Part shown: in pieces, positions 57,505 through 64,000 of the stretch
Layout of the letters: each line of letters opens with the position of its first letter
Numbering within the stretch: position 1 is the stretch's first letter
Assembly (NCBI RefSeq): GCF_035984415.1
Contig: NZ_CP130720.1
Location: 5,828,001 to 5,892,000, forward strand
Length of the DNA: 64,000 nucleotides
Reading direction: 5' to 3'
From: Streptomyces sp. NBC_01296
GTDB lineage: Bacteria; Actinomycetota; Actinomycetes; Streptomycetales; Streptomycetaceae
Notes under the pieces: generated by a model
Database searches by the model: none
Seen by the model: the letters and a program-made list of their open reading frames with translations, nothing else
What the model was told of the DNA's origin: nothing
Made by a program: the position numbers and the translations under genes

Positions 57505-58671
57505 ATGCGTCACTTTGGGCACGTATCGCCCACCGTCCGTAAGGACCTCTTCCACCAGGAGCCGGCCGAGTTCACCGCCGCCTCGCCCGCCCGCATTCTG
57601 GCCGCCGCCCTCGGAGCCACCCTCTACAGCCCCGCCACCCGCCCCCACCTCGCCGCGGACGTCCACAAGCAGGCCGGCCGCGGAGTCGTCTCCATGGTCC
57701 TCTGCCTGGAGGATTCCATCAGCGATGCCGAGGTCGCGGACGCAGAGGACAACCTCGTCCGGCAGTTCGCCGCCCTCGACGCCGACGGCGGGGAGCTCCC
57801 GCTCCTCTTCATCCGGGTCCGCACCCCCGAGCAGATACCCGACCTCGTGCACCGCCTCGGCGGCTCCGCACGAAGACTGGCCGGATTCGTACTCCCCAAG
57901 TTCACCGAGAACCGCGGAACCGCCTTTCTCGACGCCGTCGCCCAGGCCGAGGCGGAAAGCGGACAGCACCCGCTGTACGCGATGCCCGTCCTGGAGACCC
58001 CCGACCTCCTCCACCTCGAAACCCGCGTCGAAGCCCTCGCCGGCATCTCCCGCACCGTCAACCGGTACCGCGACCGCGTCCTGGCCCTGCGCCTGGGCGT
58101 CACCGACTTCTGCTCGGTCTACGGACTGCGCCGCACCCCGGACATGACCGCCTACGACGTCCAGATCGTCGCCGGAGTGATCGCCGACGTGGTGAACGTG
58201 CTCAGCCGCGCCGACGGCACCGGCTTCACGGTGACCGGACCCGTCTGGGAGTACTTCCGCAGCCAGCAGCGCCTGTTCAAGCCCCAGCTGCGCCGCAGCC
58301 CCTTCCTCCAGGAAGGTGCCGAAGAGCTGCGCACCACCCTCATCGAGCACGACCTCGACGGGCTGCTGCGCGAGATCGAACTCGACCGGGCCAACGGACT
58401 CCTCGGCAAGACCTGCATCCACCCCGCCCACGTCACACCCGTCCACGCACTGTCGGTGGTCTCCCACGAGGAGTTCAGCGACGCCCAGGACATCCTGCGC
58501 CCCGAGCGCGGCGGGGGTGGAGTCATGCGCTCCGCCTACACGAACAAGATGAACGAAGTGAAGCCCCACCGGGCCTGGGCCGAGCGCACCATGCTGCGCG
58601 CCGAGGTCTTCGGTGTGGCGAAGGAGGAGGTCGGCTTCGTCGACCTGCTCACGGCGGGGCTCCAGGTGTGA
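57505..58671 (+). CDS. HpcH/HpaI aldolase / citrate lyase beta-like enzyme (Ter operon)
   Basis: 388 aa; ATG 57505 with GGGGGAAG. CitE-like TIM barrel: SMVLCLEDSISDAEVADAEDN (acidic substrate/metal Glu-Asp), GFVLPKF, ALRLGVTDFCSVYGLRR, and KTCIHPAHVTPVHAL at the C-terminus. It would form or break a C-C bond on an acyl or keto-sugar-like substrate. Its GTGA overlap with the PRTase gene and linkage to TerD genes identify it as the aldolase of the Ter-associated pathway described by Anantharaman and colleagues (2012). Confidence 0.88.
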   Translation: MRHFGHVSPTVRKDLFHQEPAEFTAASPARILAAALGATLYSPATRPHLAADVHKQAGRGVVSMVLCLEDSISDAEVADAEDNLVRQFAALDADGGELPLLFIRVRTPEQIPDLVHRLGGSARRLAGFVLPKFTENRGTAFLDAVAQAEAESGQHPLYAMPVLETPDLLHLETRVEALAGISRTVNRYRDRVLALRLGVTDFCSVYGLRRTPDMTAYDVQIVAGVIADVVNVLSRADGTGFTVTGPVWEYFRSQQRLFKPQLRRSPFLQEGAEELRTTLIEHDLDGLLREIELDRANGLLGKTCIHPAHVTPVHALSVVSHEEFSDAQDILRPERGGGGVMRSAYTNKMNEVKPHRAWAERTMLRAEVFGVAKEEVGFVDLLTAGLQV

Positions 58672-61199
58672 GCCCGCCCTCGAACCCCTCGAGTTCCTCG
58701 AAAAACATGAACGGCTTGAACACGGAGAGAGGCAAGACGATCGACGCGGTGTGGTCGGGAACCTGGGTCGCGGACCGGCTGGGCGTACGCCTGGAGGAGG
58801 CCGGCGACCCGGGATCGCCACGGCTGGAGGGGCTGCTCGGGCTGGCGCTGCGGCGCAACCCGAAGCGGGCCCACCTGCTGGTCTCGCAGGTGCTGGGCAA
58901 GCACGTCCCGCAGTCCCCGGAGGCCGTCTACGCCGCCGGACACGGACTCGGCGAGCGGGTCCGCGCCCTGCTGGGCGACGATGCCGCCTCCGCGGTGGTC
59001 CTCGGGTACGCCGAGACCGCGACGGGGCTGGGCCACTGCGTGGCCGACGGCCTCGGGGCGGCCCCCTACCTGCATTCCACCCGCCGCCCCGTGCCGGGTG
59101 TGGAGCCCGCCGGCGGGTTCGAGGAGGCCCACTCGCACGCCACCTCGCACCTGCTGCTGCCGCAGGACCCGAAGCTGCTGGCCGGCAGCGGGCCGCTGGT
59201 CCTCGTCGACGACGAGTTCTCCACCGGCAACACGGTCCTGAACACCATCCGCGACCTGCACGCCCGCCACCCCCGCGGGCACTACGTGGTCGTCGCCCTC
59301 GTCGACATGCGCTCCCCGGCCGACCGCGACCGGCTCACCGCCTTCGCCGCCGAGCTCGGCGCGCGCGTCGACCTGATAGCCCTGGCCTCCGGCACGGTGC
59401 ACCTCCCCGAGGGGGTCCTGGCCAAGGGGCAGGCGCTGGTCGAGCAGTACGAGGAGCAAGGCGCGGGCTCTTCCGCGGCCGCTCCGGCTCCGGCCGCCGC
59501 CCCGGTCGGGCAGGTCGTACTGGACTGGCCCGACGGGGTCCCCGACGGCGGTCGGCACGGGTTCACCCCCGAGCACCGGGCCCGGCTCGAGGCCGCCCTG
59601 CCCGCGCTGGCCCGGCAGCTCGCCGACGCACTCGGAGCCGAGCCCGGGAAGGTCCTCGTACTCGGCAACGAGGAGCTGATGTACGCGCCGCTGCGCCTCG
59701 CGCGGGCCCTGGAGGAGTCGGGCGCCGCGGCCGAGGTCCGGTTCTCGACCACCACCCGCTCGCCCGTGCTCGCCGTCGACGACCCCGGCTACGCCATCCG
59801 CACCCGGCTCGTCTTCCCCGCCCACGACCTTCCCGCCGACGGGCCCGGCGACCGGTACGCGTACAACGTCGCGGGCGCCGGCTTCGACACCGTCGTCGCC
59901 GTCGTCGACAGCCACGGGGACACCGGCGCGCTGCACGCCCCCGACGGGCTCCTCGCGCGCCTGGCCGCGCACGCGGGCCGGGTCCTGCTCGCGGTGATCC
60001 CCTCGTACACCCCCGACGTTTCCTCCAACCGGCGGGAGCCGATCATGCCCGAGCCGATCCTGCCCGAGCCCCTGCGCGGACCCGCCTTCTCCTCGTACGC
60101 CGCCGAGGACTGCGGCTGGCTGCTCCAGGACCTCTCCGACGTGGCGCTCGAGGCCCCGACCGAGGAGCGCGAGGAGGCCATCCAGGCGGGCGGTGCGCAC
60201 TACGCCGAATCGCTGCCCGTCGAGTACCAGCCGTCCCCCCAGTACCAGGAGCTGTACCGGAGCGCGCTGGCCGCGTCCGCCGCCCGCATGGCCCGGGCCG
60301 TCGGCACGGTCACCGAGACGGTCCTCGCCGAGCGGTCCCCCTCACCGGTCCTCGTCTCGCTCGCCCGCGCCGGCACCCCCGTCGGCGTCCTCATGCGCCG
60401 CTGGGCCCAGGCCCGGCACGGCCTGGACCTGCCGCACTACGCCGTCTCCATCGTGCGCGGCCGCGGCATCGACCCCAACGCGCTGCGCTGGCTGGCCGCC
60501 CACCACGACCCCGCCGACGTGGTCTTCGTGGACGGCTGGACGGGCAAGGGCGCCATCACGCGCGAGCTGTCGGCGGCTCTTCGGGAGTTCCCGGGCTTCG
60601 ATCCGGAGATCGTGGTCCTCGCCGATCCGGGCTCCTGCGTGCGCACGTACGGCACCCGCGAGGACTTCCTGATCCCCTCCGCCTGCCTCAACTCCACCGT
60701 TTCCGGACTGATCTCGCGTACGGTGCTCAGGTCCGATCTGGTCGGGCCCGCCGACTTCCACGGCGCGAAGTTCTACCGCGAGCTCGCCGGAGCCGATGTC
60801 TCCACCGGCTTCATCGACGCCGTCGCCGCCCGCTTCGACGAGGTGGCCGAGACCGTCGACGCCGAGGTCAAGGAGCTCCTCGCCGCGGACCGCACACCCA
60901 CCTGGGAAGGCTGGGCGGCGGTCGAGCGGATCAGCGAGGAGTACGGCATCCACGACGTGAACCTGGTCAAGCCCGGCGTCGGCGAGACGACGCGGGTGCT
61001 GCTGCGGCGCGTGCCGTGGAAGATCCTGGCGCAGCGCGGCGCCGGGGCCGACCTGGACCACGTACGGCTGCTCGCCGAGCAGCGGGGCGTGCCGGTGGAA
61101 GAGGTCGACGGGCTGCCTTACACGTGTGTAGGACTCATCCATCCCCGTTTCACGCGCGGCGCCACGGGCGCCGACGGAAAGGCTGTGGCCTCCAAGTGA
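58668..61199 (+). CDS. Fusion protein: phosphoribosyltransferase, TRSP domain and StiP-type cysteine protease-like domain
   Basis: 843 aa, GTG start overlapping the aldolase stop (GTGA). Part 1 (about 25-270): PRTase with PRPP loop VDDEFSTG at 180-187. Part 2 (about 295-440): TRSP domain, which contains the literal TRSP motif at 363-366. Part 3 (about 465-830): StiP-like domain with IPSACLNSTVSG, Cys673 as likely nucleophile. In many Ter loci these are separate genes. Proposed role: make and process a nucleoside-like metabolite from PRPP; StiP may be a hydrolase or nucleotide-binding partner. Ends by overlapping the HAD gene. Confidence 0.82.
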   Translation: MSPPSNPSSSSKNMNGLNTERGKTIDAVWSGTWVADRLGVRLEEAGDPGSPRLEGLLGLALRRNPKRAHLLVSQVLGKHVPQSPEAVYAAGHGLGERVRALLGDDAASAVVLGYAETATGLGHCVADGLGAAPYLHSTRRPVPGVEPAGGFEEAHSHATSHLLLPQDPKLLAGSGPLVLVDDEFSTGNTVLNTIRDLHARHPRGHYVVVALVDMRSPADRDRLTAFAAELGARVDLIALASGTVHLPEGVLAKGQALVEQYEEQGAGSSAAAPAPAAAPVGQVVLDWPDGVPDGGRHGFTPEHRARLEAALPALARQLADALGAEPGKVLVLGNEELMYAPLRLARALEESGAAAEVRFSTTTRSPVLAVDDPGYAIRTRLVFPAHDLPADGPGDRYAYNVAGAGFDTVVAVVDSHGDTGALHAPDGLLARLAAHAGRVLLAVIPSYTPDVSSNRREPIMPEPILPEPLRGPAFSSYAAEDCGWLLQDLSDVALEAPTEEREEAIQAGGAHYAESLPVEYQPSPQYQELYRSALAASAARMARAVGTVTETVLAERSPSPVLVSLARAGTPVGVLMRRWAQARHGLDLPHYAVSIVRGRGIDPNALRWLAAHHDPADVVFVDGWTGKGAITRELSAALREFPGFDPEIVVLADPGSCVRTYGTREDFLIPSACLNSTVSGLISRTVLRSDLVGPADFHGAKFYRELAGADVSTGFIDAVAARFDEVAETVDAEVKELLAADRTPTWEGWAAVERISEEYGIHDVNLVKPGVGETTRVLLRRVPWKILAQRGAGADLDHVRLLAEQRGVPVEEVDGLPYTCVGLIHPRFTRGATGADGKAVASK

Positions 61200-62050
61200 C
61201 TGTCCTGGTAGCCAGTGATCTCGACCGCACGCTCATCTACTCGGCGGCCGCGCTCGGCCTGACCATGCCCGACCCGGTGGCCCCGCGGCTGCTGTGCGTC
61301 GAGGTGCACGAGAGCAAGCCGCTGTCGTTCATGACGGAGGCGGCCGCGGTGCTGCTGGCCGAGCTGACCGCCGATCCCGCGGTGGTCTTCGTCCCGACCA
61401 CGACCCGTACGCGCAAGCAGTACCAGCGCATCCGCTTCCCCGGGCGCCCGGCGCAGTACGCGATCTGCGCCAACGGCGGGCAGCTGCTGGTCGACGGGGT
61501 CCCGGACCGGGACTGGCGGCGCCAGGTGGCGGCGCGGCTTGCGGAGGAGTGCGCCCCGCTGGAGGAGGTGCACGGGCACCTGCTGGCCACGGCGGACCCG
61601 GCGTGGCTGCGCAAGGCGCGGGTCGCGGAGGACCTGTTCGCGTACCTGGTCGTCGAACGCGCCCTGGTCCCGGAGGAGTGGGTCAAGGCGCTGGCGGAAT
61701 GGGCCGACGGGCGCGGCTGGACGGTCTCCCTCCAGGGCCGCAAGATCTACGCCGTGCCGCGCCCGCTGACGAAGAGCGCGGCCATGCACGAGGTGGCCCG
61801 CCGTACCGGTGCGTCCACGACCCTCGCCGCCGGCGACTCCCTGCTGGACGCGGACCTGCTGCTCGCGGCGGACGCGGCCTGGCGCCCGGGCCACGGCGAG
61901 CTGGCCGACGCGGGCTGGACCGCACCGACGGTCACGCCCCTGGCCACGGCGGGCGTCCTGGCGGGCGAGGAAATCGTGCGCGCCTTCGCCCGGGCGGTTG
62001 CCCAGGAGGGGGTCCGGCCGGGCGGTGAACTCGGCACACTGGGTGCATGA
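61196..62050 (+). CDS. HAD family hydrolase (Ter operon phosphatase)
   Basis: 284 aa; GTG 61196 overlaps the PRTase stop (GTGA). HAD motif I DLDRTL (Asp8, Asp10), Thr in PTTTRTRKQ for motif II, Lys near TKSAAM and motif IV GDSLLDADLL. Sugar- or nucleotide-phosphatase of the Cof-like branch. It fits removal of phosphate from the PRTase product. The longer ORF in this frame upstream is antisense-like shadow of the PRTase and is rejected. Confidence 0.88.
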   Translation: MTVLVASDLDRTLIYSAAALGLTMPDPVAPRLLCVEVHESKPLSFMTEAAAVLLAELTADPAVVFVPTTTRTRKQYQRIRFPGRPAQYAICANGGQLLVDGVPDRDWRRQVAARLAEECAPLEEVHGHLLATADPAWLRKARVAEDLFAYLVVERALVPEEWVKALAEWADGRGWTVSLQGRKIYAVPRPLTKSAAMHEVARRTGASTTLAAGDSLLDADLLLAADAAWRPGHGELADAGWTAPTVTPLATAGVLAGEEIVRAFARAVAQEGVRPGGELGTLGA

Positions 62051-62709
62051 CCAAGGGCAACAGCACCAAGATCACTGACGAGCTGTACCGCTACATGCTC
62101 GACCACAACCCCCCACTGGACGAGATCCAGCGGGGGCTGGTGGCGACGACGTACGGGAAGTTCCCGGACGTGGCCGGCATGCAGTCGGCGGAGGAGCAGG
62201 GCCCGCTGCTGGCCTTCCTGGTCCGGCTGACGGGCGCCCGGCACATCGTCGAGATCGGCACCTTCACCGGTTTCTCGACCCTGTCGATGGCGCAGGCACT
62301 GCCGGCGGACGGCAGGCTCGTCGCCTGCGACGTCTCGGAGGAGTGGACCGCGTACGGCCGTGAGGCGTGGGAGGCGGCGGGCGTCGCCGACCGGATCGAC
62401 CTGCGCATCGCCCCGGCGCTGGACACCCTGCGCGCCATGCCGCAGGAGCCGCACATCGACATGGCGTACGTGGACGCGGACAAGGAAAGCCAGATCGCGT
62501 ACTGGGAGGAGCTCGTTCCGCGGCTGCGCCCGGGCGGGCTGATCGTCACGGACAACACGCTGTACCACGGCACGGTCCTGGACGAGTCCGCCCAGGGCGC
62601 GGCGGCGGGGGTGCGCGCCTACAACGACCACGTCGCGGCCGACTCGCGCATGGAGTCGGTCCTGCTGGCGATCTCGGACGGCATCACCCTGTCGCGCAAG
62701 CGCCGGTAG
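62047..62709 (+). CDS. Class I SAM-dependent O-methyltransferase (CCoAOMT-like)
   Basis: 220 aa; ATG overlaps the HAD stop (ATGA). SAM motif VEIGTFTGFSTL at 68-79, then ACDVSEEW (motif II), a MAYVDADKE metal/catalytic motif and VTDNTLYHG. This is the cation-dependent catechol/caffeoyl-CoA methyltransferase family. Its fourth place in the 4-bp-overlap chain means it is made in step with the aldolase, PRTase-StiP and HAD enzymes. Substrate unknown; the Ter metabolite is the obvious guess. Confidence 0.9.
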   Translation: MTKGNSTKITDELYRYMLDHNPPLDEIQRGLVATTYGKFPDVAGMQSAEEQGPLLAFLVRLTGARHIVEIGTFTGFSTLSMAQALPADGRLVACDVSEEWTAYGREAWEAAGVADRIDLRIAPALDTLRAMPQEPHIDMAYVDADKESQIAYWEELVPRLRPGGLIVTDNTLYHGTVLDESAQGAAAGVRAYNDHVAADSRMESVLLAISDGITLSRKRR

Positions 62710-62724
62710 CGCGGCAGCGCCGGG

Positions 62725-62928
62725 TCAGCAGCAGCCCCCACCGCCGCAGCAGCCCCCGCCGGAGGGGGCGGGGGCGCTGCTGGTCCCGCCCACGGCGACG
62801 GCGGACAGCAGCTTGACGGTGTCGGCGTGCCCGGCGGGGCAGTCGGCGGGAGCGGACGACTCGGCCATGGGCCGGCTGACCTCAAAGGTGTCGTCGCAGG
62901 TCCGGCAGCGGAATTCGTAACGAGGCAT
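62725..62928 (-). CDS. FmdB-type zinc-ribbon protein
   Basis: 67 aa. The N-terminal FmdB ribbon MPRYEFRCRTCDDTFEV has the CxxC (8-11); a second Cys site is DCPAGH (Cys30 then His). The C-terminus is Gly/Cys-rich (GGGCCGGGGCC), giving extra metal-binding potential. ATG at 62928. Short regulatory or structural zinc protein; function unknown. Confidence 0.82.
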   Translation of the reverse strand: MPRYEFRCRTCDDTFEVSRPMAESSAPADCPAGHADTVKLLSAVAVGGTSSAPAPSGGGCCGGGGCC

Positions 62929-62976
62929 GGCCCAAGGCTACAGAGCGGGACGACCCCGCCACAGCCTCGGAGCCCG

Positions 62977-63028
62977 GCCAGGGCCTCGGGCCCGCCGCCA
63001 GGGCCTCGGAGTCCCGCCAGGGCCTCGG
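62977..63028. repeat. Direct repeats of GCCAGGGCCTCGG (three copies)
   Basis: Exact copies start at 62977, 62997 and 63016, with a decayed one near 62957, followed by two TCTCAGA units (63042-63055). The repeats lie between the FmdB and DUF4383 genes. Confidence 0.7.
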
Positions 63029-63050
63029 CTCGCCGCCGCAGTCTCAGATC

Positions 63051-63758
63051 TCAGATCCCGTGCAGGGCGGCGGCGCGTGCCCGGTCCTCGCGTGCGGCCT
63101 GCTCGGGGTTGCGGGCGCGCCAGTACGGATTGTCGTGCGGCAGGGCGCTGCCCACCCGCCCGTACATCCCGAACCACATCAGCATCACGCCGACGACGAA
63201 GCTGAACAGCACGTTCTGGATCTGGAAGGCCAGGAAGTTGAGGCCGGTGTCCAGCAGGGCCAGGTTCACGAACCCGCTGGCAATGAAGGCCAGCCCCAGC
63301 ACGATGTTGAGGGTGGAGGCGAAGTTCCCGCCGATCACCATCCCGACGAAGAGCAGCAGCCCGATGCAGATCGACAGGACGCTCAGCGCGCCGTTGGTGT
63401 TCAGCGCGAGCACCCGGTCGCCGCCGGTGTCGAAGAAGCCGATCTGGTCGATGAGCCCGAGGATCCCGAAGACGACCAGCAGCAGACCCGTCAGGCCTGC
63501 GCCCACCCGGTACACCTTGCTGAGCTTGTGGTCGGAGGGCAGGTGCTCGTCGAGCCGGGCATTGACGGGATGCGCGACGCGCCGCACCAGATAGGGGACG
63601 TGCGGTGCGGGGAGCTCGATCGGCGCATGGGACACGTACGGCGCGTAGTGCTCATGGGGTTCGTGACACCCGTAGGCCGCGTGCGGTGCGGTCACGGGGG
63701 GTGCGCTCGCGCGGGGTGCGCCGGACGCACGAGACGTATGCGAAACGTGGGCAGCCAT
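63051..63758 (-). CDS. DUF4383 integral membrane protein
   Basis: 235 aa; ATG 63758 behind GAGGAGGG. His/Pro/Tyr-rich cytoplasmic start, then four transmembrane helices (LTGLLLVVFGILGLI, ALSVLSICIGLLLFVGMVI, LNIVLGLAFIASGFVNLAL and NVLFSFVVGVMLMWFGM) of DUF4383 type, ending in a charged tail NPEQAAREDRARAAAL. Function unknown; common in actinobacteria. Confidence 0.85.
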   Translation of the reverse strand: MAAHVSHTSRASGAPRASAPPVTAPHAAYGCHEPHEHYAPYVSHAPIELPAPHVPYLVRRVAHPVNARLDEHLPSDHKLSKVYRVGAGLTGLLLVVFGILGLIDQIGFFDTGGDRVLALNTNGALSVLSICIGLLLFVGMVIGGNFASTLNIVLGLAFIASGFVNLALLDTGLNFLAFQIQNVLFSFVVGVMLMWFGMYGRVGSALPHDNPYWRARNPEQAAREDRARAAALHGI

Positions 63759-63821
63759 CACGCCCTCCTCTTCCAGCCACCTTCCAGCATCCGCCCGCAC
63801 CCCCGCTGCGACAAGCGCGGG

Positions 63822-63904
63822 CGGGGCGGGGCGGGGCGGGACCGGTGGCGGGACCGGGGCGGGGCAGTGTCGTCACCGGGGCGGGGCGGGGCGGGGCGGG
63901 GCGG
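63822..63904. repeat. GGGGC pentamer tracts
   Basis: Two runs of GGGGC/GGCGG repeats (63822-63841 and 63874-63904) around a less regular middle. The + strand G-runs could fold into G-quadruplexes. They lie upstream of the DUF4383 gene and downstream of the cut gene. Confidence 0.6.
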
Positions 63905-63913
63905 GCGCGGACC

Positions 63914-64000
63914 TCAGCCGCTCCCGCGTCCGCCTCGGATGTCGGAGACGACCCGCCCCACGTCCGCGCGCACCTGCTCCATCTCCTGGAGGAAGTGCCA
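63914..64000 (-). CDS. 3' end of an unidentified CDS (cut by window)
   Basis: The minus-strand frame from the window edge reads WHFLQEMEQVRADVGRVV and on to SDIRGGRGSG before a TGA at 63914-63916; 28 residues are visible. The helical, charged sequence looks real. No family can be named. The stop is followed by the GC-rich tract. Confidence 0.55.
   Translation of the reverse strand, partial: WHFLQEMEQVRADVGRVVSDIRGGRGSG

Noticed and set aside
58613..61195. Long + frame that leads into the HAD gene
   Set aside because: Only the part from 61196 is real (GTGA overlap, DLDRT motif); upstream it is an alternative frame of the PRTase-StiP gene, rich in Arg/Pro.
1..64000. tRNA, rRNA, insertion sequence, prophage or CRISPR content
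   Set aside because: No cloverleaf, transposase, integrase, attachment duplication or spaced repeat array was found on reading both strands.

Overview
High-GC (about 70-75%) actinobacterial chromosome, almost certainly Streptomyces. Third codon positions are nearly all G/C and GTG starts are frequent. The window carries Streptomyces/actinobacterial marker genes (DUF3145, DUF3052, DUF4429, an fabD-fabH-acpP-fabF operon with its PucR-type regulator, an MreB-like Mbl) and leaderless-type promoters with TAGCGT -10 boxes. No tRNA, rRNA, transposase, phage gene or CRISPR array was seen. Names come from reading motifs and protein families; no database search was run.

Layout. 1-8973: right-hand end of a RiPP (lanthipeptide/thiopeptide-type) gene cluster. 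It holds a LanB-type dehydratase cut by the window edge, a cupin/JmjC-type Fe(II) oxygenase, an XRE-NB-ARC regulator, an exporter-type ABC transporter and a secreted S53 (sedolisin) protease, all on + and nearly all overlapping. 9071-16393: YbdK ligase, MFS exporter, small cupin and AraC regulator, fused AccD-AccA-type carboxyltransferase, and a LysE exporter (with an in-frame 51-bp tandem repeat array) divergent from an Lrp/AsnC regulator. 16423-19073: an Mbl-like actin and a GAF sensor kinase, translationally coupled and both with degenerate nucleotide-binding motifs. 19294-31082: secreted lipase, MarR/quinone-oxidoreductase/Ohr stress genes, an EI24 membrane protein, and a polytopic GT-C-like glycosyltransferase with a DUF2142 partner. 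31110-35322: TetR, intracellular GH3 beta-glucosidase, SGNH lipoprotein.

35572-52968 is the conserved lipid-precursor core: DUF3145, fabF-acpP-fabH-fabD, FasR-like regulator, then about 7.7 kb of accessory genes (pirin, serine hydrolase, MerR-AKR, DUF4429, alpha/beta hydrolase, TetR, I36 inhibitor, K+ channel), then aceE, DUF3052 and AhpE. From my knowledge of mycobacterial genomes, ahpE, DUF3052, aceE, fasR-like and fabD lie close together there, so the accessory block looks like an insertion into an old syntenic group. It makes metabolic sense: aceE supplies acetyl-CoA and the fab operon uses it.

53136-62709 is a Ter stress island: two TerD proteins, a DUF475/TerC membrane protein, a TerA-like protein, a divergent TerD with a Pro-rich tail, and a four-gene operon whose genes all overlap by 4 bp. 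That operon encodes a CitE-like aldolase, a PRTase-TRSP-StiP fusion, a HAD phosphatase and a SAM O-methyltransferase. The first three match the proposed Ter-associated pathway for a nucleoside-like metabolite; the coupled O-methyltransferase suggests a further tailoring step. The window ends with FmdB and DUF4383 genes, GC-rich repeats and the 3' end of a cut gene.
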